From Nymphaea colorata (Eukaryota; Streptophyta; Magnoliopsida; Nymphaeales; Nymphaeaceae): a DNA stretch of 64,000 nucleotides. The notes under the pieces were generated by a model. The model was not told the origin of the DNA, did not search any database, and saw only the letters and a program-made list of their open reading frames with translations. The stretch is from positions 6,451,001-6,515,000 of the forward strand of contig NC_045148.1 in the NCBI RefSeq assembly GCF_008831285.2. The letters are read 5' to 3'. Below, piece by piece: positions 44,161 to 55,760 of this stretch. The first letter of the stretch is position 1; every line of letters begins with the position of its first letter. Made by a program: the position numbers and the translations under genes.

Positions 44161-44792
44161 TCCTAAAGGACGAGAGAATGGTTTGGAACATTACTCGTAT
44201 CGATGGATGTGTCAAAACTGTTTAGTTGAACTAAAAGCATGGTTTTAAGTAAGGATACCCTTCATTTTTCTCTCTTATGGAATAGTAGATGGAGTAGCCT
44301 CCCATTTCTCCCTTTCTTTTAAATTTTTAATGCAATGCTACATCGACCACAAACTCCTGTCAGAAAACGTCATTTTCTCTTTGCCTTTTCAAGACCAATC
44401 CACTGCTACGATTCTGCTTCAATCTCGAATGCATAATCTCGTGAATACCATTTGTATTTTTTCAAATAAATCTGATCCATCGGACTTAATTTGGAGCCCA
44501 TTTCAAATTGGAATTGCTTCAAATCCAACCAACACCATACATTGGTGCAATTTTTTTTTATTGGGACAAATTCTTCTGTTGATATTTCCCAATGTCAGAT
44601 CCGACCAAATTCTTTTAAGTCGGTTGGTTTTGGACCAGCTAACAAAAACAACCATCGATGGATCTCTTGAGATGGTGGAAATGGACAATGGCAAATAGAA
44701 TGAAAAAATTGAACAAATTTTCCAATTATGCAAGCCATCTATGTATACAATAATTAATCAAATATTATCGTTTACTCGCCACAACAACATCT
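44161..44792. other. No recognised feature
   Basis: Short frames only (for example 44330-44698), without motifs. Confidence 0.55.
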
Positions 44793-45672
44793 AAAACAAT
44801 ATATACTACTTAACATAACTAACCTAATACTCGAAAATTTTCACACATCGAAGGGAGTGTTTGGGAGTGTTTGATGTCTAAGAAAAGGCTTTTCAGGTTT
44901 TGTTAGTTGGAAAAGTAGTTTTTCACTGTACCCTATTGCATCAAACATCATCAATAAAAAAATTCTTGAAATATATTTTTCTTTTTTCCATGAAATATTT
45001 GGAAATTTTCATTTTTTCTTTCCGCAAAAATCTTATAACATTTATGTGGAAAAACAAGACATGGAACAAGGTATTGGATGCATAGTATTCTCTTTTAATT
45101 ATTTATCTTCACTAGATCATTTAAATATTTATTCTTATAATAGGCTACTGAAAGTGGTAGAGTGAGAAATTTAAAGTAGAAGAGGCACAAATAACGAGTG
45201 AAAAAACATAAATTATGTCTTGAGTAATTGCATTTTCATTAATACAATGCAATTGATTCGATATTTCTTGTAGCAGCATCCACAATATTTGGAAATCTAT
45301 AATTTTACAACAAAATTGAATACTTTAGAATTTTGATTATACTTTTTGTGGAAATGAAATTAGCAAGATACTAATTTTTAAGGATGTTTCCTTTCATAAT
45401 TGTCCATAATCATATATAGTACATGTTAACAGCATAAATAATTAATATATACATATTTTCGAACATTTGTACAATAAATGGCCATGTCTTGCAGCAATAC
45501 AACATTATATATATATATATATATATAACGGTGGCTACATAATTGTAGTAATAACATTTAACCAAAACTCATTTAAGATTTACCAACCCTGCTGTACGCA
45601 ATGTAAATACCCACTAATGTTAAATAATTTTCCTTTAAAAAGCTAAATGCACTTTCAGCATAAGCTTTAGAT
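44793..45672. repeat. Dispersed repeat R, copy 2
   Basis: Matches 30674-31740 in the same orientation, with several small deletions, and contains TA tract 45507-45528. Right after it, 'aaattgataattacttataat' is tandemly repeated (about 45676-45720). Confidence 0.7.
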
Positions 45673-45815
45673 ATAATAAATTGATAATTACTTATAATAA
45701 ATTGATAATTACTTATTTCTAAACAAACCGTCTAACTTATAAACAAGAAAGGAAACTTGAGGAATGAGGAAGAGGTGTTCTCCATAGTAGCAGAGGGAGG
45801 CCAAATTCTAAACTA

Positions 45816-46420
45816 TGTCAGGGCGCGAAGTGCTCTGGGTTTTGTTTCTTTCTGCGCTTTGGTTTTTACTGGAGAATCTGGGAATTTGTGAAAAATGTTA
45901 TATTCATAAGATATGATCATCTTGTATTTCTCAGGGAACCTCCTGAAGCTTGGTGACGTTAGGGTCTCTCCTGCGAGGGTGGGCAACAGGACAGCGGCAG
46001 CTACACTTCATGCTTCCAGATAGCCATTTAGGTGGTGGAGAAGAGGACGCCCGGGGTTGAACTTAGCTATCACGACCGATGATATTGAGATGCCTCAGAG
46101 ATTAAACTGTTGAATTCAAGGGCGGAAGACTAATTCAACTCGAGAGAGGAGAGAATCGTGAACACAGGGCAGTCAGAGCATTGCTTTGGCATAGAGGTCA
46201 CAACAGATATATCCAAACTGCAAAACGCTTGGGCATTTCTCTTCTTACCAGATTTATGGTACGTGGGTGGTGTTTGCGTTTGGAGCAGCAGCCCTATTTC
46301 CCAACGAAAGCTTGTCCCAATACTCTGCAAGATCATTATTACAATCTGCAGAATTATATATCATGGTAAGTTGTCCATCTTAAGTGTCATTTTCAAATCG
46401 AAGCAAGAAATAGCGTAACT
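45816..46420 (+). pseudogene. Unrecognised gene-like exon fragments
   Basis: ATG near 45816 gives MSGREVLWVLFLSALWFLLE, a short signal-peptide-like frame. A splice-acceptor-like 'ttgtatttctcag' precedes 45934. The frame near 46160-46369 reads RAVRALLWHRGHNRYIQTAK then RLGISLLTRFMVRGWCLRLE and QPYFPTKA, with a composition unlike the surrounding noise. I do not recognise the family. The fragments could be exons of one gene with introns, or the remains of one. Confidence 0.35.
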
Positions 46421-48143
46421 TCAATCTACTATGACCAGCACCACTGTCAATAGTTCATTTTCTTTTCATCTGTCATTTCCAGAGAGATTCACAATCTCTA
46501 TTGCCTATCTTTCGATTTTGGAAAGATGGTGGTAATTTACCCGCATTGACTATGTGTTTTTTCGTAGGTCTACTGTTTCCTTTTTTTTTTTTTGGAATTT
46601 TGCTTGACACGCATAAGTTTTTGTCCAACCTGTTGAGTTGAGAATCGAAGTTCAAATTTCTAGCTTGAATCTGCCTAAGATTTCTTGTAAATGCAAAGGT
46701 CGGTGATCGTCTTTAAAATGAAAAAAGTTAGAACTGTTGGTGTTACATTCATTTGAATTCCTCACCAAAATGAAGCAAGCCCACGCAAATCTTAAGTTTT
46801 TACCTGATATATTTCTTTCCACTTCCTTTCATATTTTCATGTTTATTTTTTAATTTTGAAAAAAGTAGAAATGTGTAGATTCTTTTTATCTTATGAGTTA
46901 GGAGAAGGATTCGTTCTCAACATTGTTTGTTTCTACCCGATGCATCTCAATTGCGATAACTATTGTTTCTTTCCTTTTTGTTGTACGGCATGGAATGGGG
47001 CACTCAAAGAAGAGAGTTATTCCAAATGATGTATCTGAATTTGACAGTCACCATGGCTCTAGAAGCCCGGGAGACTAGCATTGTGCACTGAGCTGCAAAA
47101 GGATTGGCGTGGGGAGTCTTGCCTCCTTTTTGAGTTTTGCTTTCTATGTGTTTGGTTTAACTCATTTGCGTGGCTAATGATGGGCAGCTAGTTAGAGGCT
47201 GATGTACCAACTGTGGGCAGTGACATTGAATTTTATTTGAACCGATTCACTTCCAGTCAGCAGAAAAGGACGTGATTGATGCATCCATTATGGTTGCTTA
47301 TCAAAGGTATATTTCTGTACTTTTCCTTATTAAGTACATCTTATTCCTTGTAATGTTGTCCTTAAATCTTAAAGTACTATTACCATGTTTGTCAATATTG
47401 TCTGTCGCACACCATTTTTAGTGTAATCTGATCAGGGATATATAATATATTAAGGCTTTGTTTTTGTTGTTAAATATGTTCAAATGTTTGTATATTGGTT
47501 TTAAATAGAAAAAGTAAGAAACATATAGCTTTCTATTATCCCATAATGGCCGAATGTCACAGAAACGCCTTATTAATCCCCTTCGACAGATAAAATGTAC
47601 ATAGTTTCATCTGTCATCTCAAATCTCTGCTTAACTCAGTTGGGATCACTGAGCGTGATACATAAATTACAGCTAGTTTACGTGTGGGAGCATTGAAGCT
47701 CTGCCTGCTCCTGTTGCAGCATTGGAAAGCCTTGAGGCCTTGAAGGAATTGCGAACTGCTCTATTAAAGAAATTTAAATTCATTAGGATCAATTCATGTT
47801 TTGTACGCAGAGATGTTTAACAGAAAAGCACAATGACAAGTTGAAAACAGGAAAAGCAAAGAACCTGGGACAATGGGTACTTGGTTGCAGACCTCCTTGA
47901 TGACACTGGTGCAGGTGACCTTTTTAACACCTCCTCTGCAGTAGCAATCTCTCAACAGTACTGAGGGTTCCGTTCTTCAGTTGGTCGCCCAATGGAAGGT
48001 TTGATTTTGATCAGCTAGTGAAACAATTGGGGCATCAGTCACTTCAATAGGAAAAGTATTTTCAAGGTCAGATTGAGAACTTTCGGTGCATAATTCTGGA
48101 ACGTGGTTGTTTTCAGCAGATTCACTTTCGGTCGAATTGAGGT
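46421..48143. other. No recognised gene
   Basis: AT-rich DNA. A few short stretches (around 46990-47060 and 47690-47760) have exon-like base composition, but no family could be named. It may be intron and exon remains of the fragment to its left. Confidence 0.4.
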
Positions 48144-48630
48144 CAGTGGCAGAGCCAGAAATTTTTGGCTGTAGGGCACTAGTATGTGAAAAAAATTCAA
48201 ACTAAAATATATGTTATTTTAAAAAAACAAGCAAATCATACCAAACTGTTTGAAATGGGGATGCATATGAAACTGTGCTTACGGCTTACCCCAAAATTAT
48301 TCTCTAACAAGCATGCTACATGAGGAACAATAATTGCAGATTCTGGTAGCTCATGAAGCTCACCTTCTATAAGAGAGTTAAAATTGCAGTATTTTTACCA
48401 AAGTGAAACTTCAAAAGAGTTTTTGACAAGATAGGATGGAGCACCTATGTGTTAGATATAGAACAAAAGATTTTACAAAGCCTAAGGGGCTAGTAATAAG
48501 TTTTGTAATTTTTAAGGGCATCAACATATAAATAAGAAAAATTGCTTTGAGGTGTCATTAAAAAAATAACTATTTTTATGATTTCATGTGGGCAATGTCC
48601 GACATGTGCTCACACCTGCCTCCACCCCTG
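48144..48630. mobile_element. Non-autonomous hAT element related to hAT-1
   Basis: The left end CAGTGGCAGAGCCAG and the inverted right end CAGGGGTGGAGGCAG match at 11 of 15 and resemble both ends of hAT-1 (CAGTGGCGGAG and TAGGGGCAGAGCCAGG). Flanks attgaggt and tttgatgg are a weak 8-bp duplication (5 of 8). A 'tgggcaatgtccgacatgtg' stretch near the right end resembles 16617-16645 of hAT-1. No coding. Confidence 0.6.
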
Positions 48631-49150
48631 TTTGATGGGAAATGTATTTTCAAAAATAGTAACGTCTTTGCTTGTAAGCAATTTCTGATTTTAAGATCAC
48701 ATAGTTTGTAGAGCTTTGTGCGTAGCAGGGTAACCACTAACCAATGAAGACAACATTTATCCTATTTAACGGCTGTCCCTCAACAGGTTCCATTGGAACC
48801 CCGCTTTGGCTTAAATCCACAATATTAGACGAGTGAAAAAGTTCCCAGCAAAGTATGGAGAAGCAAAAGCTAGACAGTGTTTCTCCAAGCCCAAGCAATG
48901 TTTTTTCTTCAAAAGGATCCAACTTCTTTGTCCTCAAGACTTGAGCCACTTTCGACTAAATCTAAAAACACACGCTCTAAATACCACCCAAGTTTGGAGA
49001 AGCAAAAAGTAGTGTTTCTCCACATCTAACGAAGCTTCTTCATGCCTCTATACAGCACATTTCAATATTCCTTTAAAGAAATTCATATATATATATTCTC
49101 TAGTTAAGGCATTTCATTAAGGCACGTTTGCTTGCCAGGAAATCCACTGT
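48631..49150. other. No recognised feature
   Basis: Short frames only, including one on the minus strand at 48737-48949 without motifs. Confidence 0.5.
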
Positions 49151-50330
49151 AGCTGCAGCAAAAAAAATTCAAATTGGCTAGGTGTGCCTATTTTCTATAG
49201 GAGAATTATGACTGAATTGTGCATGTCTTTGTTTGTCAAGATAGAAAAGAGATTGACTAGTTGGAAAGCGAGAATCTTCTTATCTGCCAGGCGGATTATC
49301 CTTCTAAAGTATGTGTTATGTACGCTCCCTTATTATTGGATGATAGTTTTCTGCCTTCCCAAATAGGTCATTGAAAAGTTGGAGCTGGTTTGCATGAGAT
49401 TTCTTTGGAATGATAATGAAAACTCGAAAACACCTCCTCCATATGGGATGGAGAAAGTTATGTCGTCCCTGTGTTGAGGGTGGCATTGGGCTGAAATGTA
49501 TGGAGGAGATGAACAGAGCCTTCTTGGAGAGTAGATGTTGTAGGGTTCTGCTAGATAATGGCCTACGTGCCCAACTTTACAAAGATAAACATCATCAGAA
49601 ACATAGCTTATAGTCTCTTATAATGGTTCTCCAAAAGGCTCTTGGGGGTGGAAACGGTTGTTGTGGGGGTGGAGTTGGATTCAATATAAGACAGAATGGA
49701 GAATTGGGGAAGCGAAATGCTGTCATTTTTTGTTGGATCCATGGAATGAGGCCTTCTTAATTGATCATGTTTGGAATGATGATTACATGAGAGTGACGAA
49801 TGAACTCACCATTTCCATTAAGCAAGATTGTCTGGAGCATCAGTCGAGGGAATGAGAAGCGAGAAAGGGCTGAGAATGGGCTTTAGAGATTTAGAGATTT
49901 ACGCATTTTTCTAGTGGGGATCATACTATTGTCTGAAGGGATAATCGCAAGGATTGTTGTAACGCAGGGACATTACTGCAGAGTGGCTAGCATAGAAGAA
50001 ATCTGATGGAAGGATGTTTGGTTGGGTGATGCGCCTGATAGTACTTACTGATTTACGTATCTTACGTGCGTGTGAGGGCGGGTTACCACCCTGGATAGAC
50101 TGCAAGAAATATGGTTTTTTATTACGAACCAGTATTCTTTTTTCAGTTTTGCTGAAGAGATTAATGACCATTTGCTCATCCACTGCAGCAAAGCTAAAGA
50201 AGTGTGACAGTGGATTGCTTTTGAATTCAGTATCTCTTGCACCCCAACTAGAGGGATGGTGTTCGAACTCAAACGCTGGATGCATACTAAAATTTGAGGG
50301 AAGTGGAGAAGTAAATGTTGAAAAATAACC
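49151..50330 (+). pseudogene. LINE reverse transcriptase C-terminal relic
   Basis: Frames read GVPIFYRRIMTELCMSLFVK, then SWKARIFLSARRIILLKYVL and LELVCMRFLWND (usual 'YLG.PL......L...I..R...W....LS.AGR..LIKSVL', 'F.W'). After a frameshift come MGWRKLCRPCVEGGIGLKCM (usual 'W...C.PK..GGLG') and, near 50110-50215, a zinc-binding tail with INDHLLIHCSKAKEVW. The core YADD is upstream and missing. The plus-strand order is consistent with one 5'-truncated LINE. Confidence 0.7.
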
Positions 50331-50373
50331 TTCTTGGTTGGTAAGTTGCATAGAGTTTTTTTTGAAAAAAAAA

Positions 50374-51212
50374 TGCTCTTTAAAAACTAAAGATGTATTA
50401 GATTTAGTTTATTCAGATGTATGTGGACCTATAAATATGACATCTAAAGGTAGAGTATCCTATTTTGTACATTTATTGATAATGCATCTAGGAAGGTGTG
50501 GGTGTTTACAATGAAAAACAAAAGTGAAATAAGTAGCATCTTCACGACTTTTCATGCAGCAGTTGAGCACAAAACTGATAAGAAGATGAAGAGACTACGT
50601 ACAGATAATTGTGGTGAGTGCATATCATCTTCTTTATGAGAGTATTGTCTAAAGCATGGTATTAAACATGAAAAGACAGTTCCTTATACTCCACAGCATA
50701 ATAAAGTTGCAGAAAGGATGAATAGAACTATAATTGAGAGAGTCAGAAATTTGCTATTTAGCTCTAAGTTGCCTAAGAATTTTTAGGCAGAGGTAATGTG
50801 TACTGCAGTTTATTTAATAAACAGATCTCCTTCAGCGCCTCTAAATAGAGATATTCCAAAGTGAGTTTGGTCAGATGAAGAAGTTAAGTATGATCACCTC
50901 AAAGTTTTTAGTTGCAAAGCATTCATACATGTACCTAAAGAATATAGAACCAAACTAGATGATAAAACTATTCCTCTAATATTTCTTGGTTATGCAGATG
51001 ATGAATTTGGTTACAGGTTATGAAATCCAAAGAATGACAAAATCTATAGAAGTCGTGATGTTGTTTTCAGAGAGGATCAGACTACTGAAGATGTCATGAG
51101 AGACACAAAGTTAGGTGTGAATGCTAGTTGTGTTCATGAGCCAACCTGTTCAGAACCTGAAGAATTTTCATCCGAGCATGGTGAGACAGGTGAAAATGTA
51201 GATGAAGAATAA
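50374..51212 (+). pseudogene. Copia-D integrase
   Basis: Reads DLVYSDVCGPINMTSKGRVS, RTDNCGEC, HEKTVPYTPQHNKVAERMNR and TIIERVRNLLFSSKLPKNF, showing the D...D...E integrase core landmarks, then VFSCKAFIHVPKEYRTKLDD. At least five in-frame stops (for example near 50638, 50785 and 50863). Only the catalytic C-terminal two-thirds remain. Confidence 0.8.
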
Positions 51213-52637
51213 ATAGAGGTAGAGGAGCAGTATACATATGGTAGCCTTGTGGAGACTCAAACTGGTCATGAGCATGAGTTGGAGGGGGAGTTTCCTCATC
51301 ATTTAGAACCAAATGAAGAGCAATTTGAGAGAGGTAAAAGAACACGTATACCAGCTACTAGATATTCTATTGATGAATATATTATGTTTACAGATAGTGG
51401 AGAGTCAGAATCCTATGCAGACTTGCTAGATGATGTTCATAAAGATGAATGGATTAAAGCTATACAGGAAGAGATGAATTCGTTGTATAAGAATCACACT
51501 TTTGATTTGGTAGAGCTACCAAAAGGTAAGAAAGTGTTGCAAAACAAGTGGGTCTACAAGTTTAAAAATGAAGGTCAAGGTAAGTTGAGATACAAAGCTC
51601 GGTTAGTGGTGAAAGGTTTCAAGCAGAAAAAATGTATTGATTTTGATGAAATTTTTTCTTATGTGGTTAAAATGTCATCTATCAGAGTAATACTTGGTTT
51701 GGTGGAATGTTTAGACTTGGAGTTGGAACAGTTAGATGTAAAAACTGTTTTTCTTCATGGAGATCTAGAAGAAGAAATCTACATGACACAAACAGAAGGT
51801 TTTGTGGTTGCTAGGAAGAAACACTTGGTTTGTAAGTTCAAGAAGAGATTGTATGGACTTAAACAAGCACCTAAGCAGTGGTACAAGAAATTTGATGTGT
51901 TTATGATAAATCAAAAGTATCGCAGGTCAGCTATAGATCATTGTGTCTACATCAGAGAGTTCTCATCAGGTAACTTCACTATCTTGTTGTTATATGTAGA
52001 TGACATGCTTATTGTTGGACAGGACTATCAATTGATTAGTCAATTGAAGAAGGACATGAGAAAGTTCTTTGATTTGAAAGACTTGGGGCCAGCACAACAA
52101 TTGTTAGGCATGAGGATTGCTCGTGATAAGAAGGTCAAGAAGTTGTGGTTATCACAAGAGAAATATATTGAGAAGGTGCTTAGCAAGTTCAGCATGAAAG
52201 ATGCCAAAACAGTAAGTACACTTTTAGCAGTACATTTTAAATTGAGAAATGAACAATGTCCATCCTCAGAAGATGAGAAAGAAAGAATGGAGAATGTACC
52301 ATATGCCTCTGCAGTTGGGAGTCTCATGTATACTATGGTTTGCACACGTCCAGACTTGGCTTATGCAGTTGGTGTAGTTAGCAGGTTCTTGTCAAATCCA
52401 AGCAAGGAGCATTGGGCAGCAGTGAAGTGGATCCTAAGGTATCTTAAACATACTTCCAATTACTGTTTGTGTTTTCGTGAATCTAATCCACATATACAAC
52501 GGTTTGTTGATGCAGACATGGCAGGTGACTTGAACTCTAAAAAGTCTCCTTCTGGTTATGTCTTTACTTTTGTAGGGGATCTGTATCATGGCAGTCTAGG
52601 TTGCAGAAATGTGTTGCTCTTTCCATTACAGAAGTAG
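51213..52637 (+). pseudogene. Copia-D reverse transcriptase (RVT_2), largely open
   Basis: Open from 51249 to 52637. Landmarks: WIKAIQEEMNSLYKNHTFDL, QNKWVYKFK, RLVVKGFKQK, LEQLDVKTVFLHGDLEEEIY, LYGLKQAPKQWYKKF, ILLLYVDDMLIVGQD with the catalytic YVDD, FDLKDLGPAQQLLGMRI, and TRPDLAYAVGVVSRF. It is preceded by a TAA at about 51210. At about 52576 one G is missing from a G run (GGGG for GGGGG), which shifts the frame so that VGGSVSWQS becomes VGDLYHGSL and the frame ends early. Confidence 0.85.
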
Positions 52638-52940
52638 AATATATTGCAGCAACTGAAGCTTGTAAAGATTTGTTGTGGATGAAGAGTTTTCTTTATGATA
52701 TAAGCCTTAGTCAGAAGACATATGTGTTGCATTGTGATAGCCAAAGTGTTATATACTTGGCGAAGAATTTAGCGTTTCACTCAAGGATCAAGCACATTGA
52801 AGTCAGATATCATTGGATTCGTGATGTGCTTGAGCAAAAACTGATTCAGTTAGAGAAGATATATACGGAGAAGAATCCTGCAGATATGATGACTAAGTCT
52901 CTATCTGAAGAGAAGAATGGCAGTGCATTAATTTTGTTCA
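52601..52940 (+). pseudogene. Copia-D RNase H, second frame
   Basis: Continues the polyprotein after the frameshift: LQKCVALSITEVEYIAATEA, LHCDSQSVIYLAKNLAFHSR, IKHIEVRYHWIRDVLEQK and KNPADMMTKSL, the Copia RNase H end. Would be joined to the RT in an intact element. Confidence 0.85.
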
Positions 52941-52943
52941 TTT

Positions 52944-53640
52944 TGTTGGGTCGGATCCAGCCTCAAGTGAGGACCCGATCCGACCCGTCACTTAAGTGAC
53001 GAACGGAGGAAAAGGGGAGGGGGCACCCGATGGTGCCTCCATCACCGACGACCTTCTCTCTCTCATGTTTTCTTTTGGGGAAAAAGAAGGCTCTTCCATT
53101 GTGGCTAACACCAAGCAAGGAGAAGGGGAAGAGGAAAGCAAAGAAGAGAAGGAGAGGAGGTAGGCAAGAAGGAAAGAGGAAGAAGAGCATGGCTGTGGGT
53201 TTGTGCAGTCGTGTGGGTGCAAGTGTAGAGAGAGAAAGTGAATAAAACAAGAAAAAGAAAAGAACATACGGTGATTTTTTTTCTTGTTCTTTTCTTGTGC
53301 ATTCATTCTTGAGAATGATTTATGCTATTCTCTGCATGAAGAACAACACATGTTGATGTGGTTGTAATGCATCTTTGAAGTATAAATAAATCTCTCTTGC
53401 CCATGGATTTTTATCCCATTATTGGGGTTTTTTCACGTAAATTGGTCTCTTATTTTCTGCATTTTTTAGCATATATCTTGGCATATATTGCTGCAATATT
53501 GGTGTTGAAAACTCGATCTTATGCTTGCGTCCCTGTGATTTCGATTTTCAGCCATTTTGTGCATGTCTGACTATCAAACTAGTTGGTTTGGGCTATTTTA
53601 TTATTGTTGAAAGCTGTCATTAGCTACGTAATTATTGGAC
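52944..53640 (+). repeat. Putative Copia-D 3' LTR
   Basis: Begins TGTTGGGTCGGATCC right after the RNase H frame. Contains TATAAATAAATC at 53381 and 'ggggttttttcacgtaaa' (about 53424), a phrase common before the ends of Copia LTRs. Also holds a hairpin-like 'gggtcggatcc...ggacccgatccgaccc' near 52948-52987. The right end and target duplication were not fixed. Confidence 0.45.
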
Positions 53641-53959
53641 ACATATATTGTTGAAGTTTGAAAGCGTTTGCGTCATCATTGAGAGTTGTTTTTGGGCTGG
53701 TTATTGTCTTCTTAAACATTCTTTTTGGGGGAATACGATTATAACACAGACGAGGATATGTTGTGACAACAAATATAGCGGGTCTTTAAACATGCTTTAC
53801 TTCAATGTCACCTCAGTTAACATGATTGGAAGTGTTAGAGCTGCGAGCACATCGTATTTTGGAGATGGCTCCCATGGTATGTCTATTTTGCTTATCCCCA
53901 GAGGTGGACCGTTGAGGAGTGAAGTGAAGGTGCTAGACAAGTCCTTATTACCTCCATTG
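53641..53959. other. No recognised feature
   Basis: An open frame (53648-53962) without family motifs. It may belong to the LTR end or to LINE sequence. Confidence 0.4.
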
Positions 53960-54390
53960 TGAAGACTTTAGTGCGTAGACTGCGTCAGCATCTTGAAGGC
54001 AGAAGGACCTGGGACTTTTTTCAGTAATTTTCTAATCGGATGGGAGAACAGAGTAAATGTGGAGAAATGAGATCCTACAATTGAGCTTGGTGCATTCATC
54101 AAAACCTGCTTGTCAATTTGTTTGCAACTGAACAAAAGAAATCCACAAAACCTGGTTCCAGTGGTAAGGTGCTATGGAGTTACTGCAACATTTTATTTTC
54201 TCTAGAGAATGGAAGCAGAATGAGAGACATGCTATCCAAACATGGTTAGTGGTGGGGTTGTCATATGGTTTTTAGAAGTGGGATCATAGCACTTACTATA
54301 ACATGCACATTGCAGTGTGTCTTAACAAGGACAGCAGGATATGGCAGCTCTAGTTAGGGAGAGTAGGGGGTGGTACATTTTTGGCATAGC

Positions 54391-54399
54391 ATGTTGGAG
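54391..54399 (+). repeat. 9-bp target duplication, left
   Basis: atgttggag, matching atgctggag at 55339-55347 (8 of 9). Confidence 0.6.
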
Positions 54400-55338
54400 T
54401 AGGTCTAGGTGCGGGGCTGGGTCGTCGGTGGGTACCCGGTACCCGGCCCGGTAGGTCAGGGTGCAGGCATAGTATTTTCATTTTCGGGCTGTCGCCCGTT
54501 GCTCCCGGCCCGGCCCAACATCATAACGGGCTGGGTCCAGGTTATCACACTTGGCCTGTTGGGGCCCGTTAAGTCGAATTGTTGGGTTGACATTCAATAG
54601 TCGATACTCGAGTTTGCATTTTTCATTTGATAGAGAGAGAGTTGTGCGGCTCTGCCTCTGTCAGGGTAGAGCCACCATCGTAGCACCGTCACTATCACCA
54701 TTGCCACACCTCTGGTCTGCCATCGCCACCATCACCGCACCGCCGGTCTGCCAGTAAGTGGAGACAACTAACATGATGACCATGAAATGACAACCGTGGG
54801 GCTTCATCCTGTTTAATTCTAAACAAAAATGTCAATAGAAGAAGGGGAATCATTTCATCTGTAAGGTCAGAAATGAAAAATAATTGTCGCTCAAGGCCCT
54901 ACAAATATGCCCGCGGGAGACTTTTCAAAGGAAATTCTCAGAAAGGGGGAAAAAACAAAAAGAGATCATAATGTCGAGGTTTGCATCGTTCTTTTTGGCG
55001 GGGTCCTCCGTCTCGCTGAAGAATCTCAAGCAGATATCACCGGTTGCTCAGACATCTCAAGCAGGTGAAGTCTAATGACTTGCCTGAATTCTCATCCCTT
55101 TTTTCCTTCGGTGTAATCCAGAGGCTATGCTTGCTTTTTGTTCTTGTTTCGGTTTCCTCGTTTCGGTTTTCTTATGCAAGATTTTGGGGTTTATGGTGTT
55201 TGTATTTTTCTTTGAAAAAATTGTACTTCTTTAGCTTGTTTCGCTGCCGGCCCGGCCTGACCCAACCCGTTTAGCAGTTAAAAAAAAATTGTATTTCTTT
55301 AGCTTGTTTCACCGTCAGCCTGGCCCGATGCCAGGCCT
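54400..55338 (+). mobile_element. 939-bp inverted-repeat element with possible captured exon (Pack-MULE-like)
   Basis: The left end (T)AGGTCTAGGTGCGGG and the inverted right end AGGCCTGGCATCGGG are similar, and a 9-bp duplication flanks the element. A 9-bp duplication is the Mutator-like signature. GC-rich palindromic words lie near both ends ('gggtacccggtacccggccc' near 54430; 'gccggcccggcc' near 55246). No transposase. The interior contains an exon-like segment (see 54971-55066). Confidence 0.55.
54971..55066 (+). pseudogene. Possible captured first exon
   Basis: ATG opens MSRFASFFLAGSSVSLKNLK QISPVAQTSQAG and meets a donor-like CAG|GTGAAGT at about 55066. A T-rich intron-like stretch follows. 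The peptide is rich in Ser, Phe and Leu with basic residues and no acidic ones, like an organelle transit peptide. The gene of origin is not recognised. Confidence 0.35.
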
Positions 55339-55760
55339 ATGCTGGAGTGATGGAGGTAGAGCTGATGATGAAGTCTGGCTACTGTAGCATAGCTTACTAG
55401 CAGTCTAGAAAACATAAAGATGTGTTGGCGTCATTAAGGTGACATGTAACAGTGAGAGTTGGATCAGTCGTTGCTGCAAATGCTTAAGAGAAGATACTGT
55501 TCAACAGGTTTTAGGAGGCTCCACAAGTGTACTGCAAAACATCTAGTCTTACTTGAAGATGACCCAACACCTAAGGTGTTCCATTTGCTCAAAAGAGTGG
55601 ACAAAGCCACTATCTGCAAAGTGCGACATCAGCCTTCTCCAGACTGGAGGTCATACAATGATATTTTGTAAATGCTTAGGATCCAACCGATTCCATTTTT
55701 GTTGTAATTACTCTCTTATTTTTTGTCAGTGAATTCTGGGGGCAATCCCTCAGCTTTAGT

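Larger units (their letters stand above)
50374..53640 (+). mobile_element. Copia-D: 5'-truncated Copia element with 3' LTR
   Basis: Integrase (50374-51212), RT (51213-52560), RNase H (52560-52920) and a putative LTR from 52944. Gag, protease and the 5' LTR are missing: the sequence joins directly to LINE debris at about 50370. Its RT is the best preserved retroelement enzyme in the window. Confidence 0.8.
53960..55760 (+). pseudogene. LINE 3' end, copy 2, split by an insertion
   Basis: 54160-54390 matches 43515-43755 (for example 'agtggtaaggtgctatggag', and the peptides IQTWL and CLNKD) and 55420-55760 matches 43820-44150 (for example 'ttaaggtgac.tgtaaca', 'caacaggttttaggaggctcc', 'ttttttgtcagtgaattctg'). 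Between them lies the 939-bp element 54400-55338. Stops and shifts throughout. Confidence 0.7.

Noticed and set aside
52963-53306. Overlapping frames on both strands of the putative Copia-D LTR
   Set aside because: Purine/pyrimidine-biased LTR sequence with no recognised domain.
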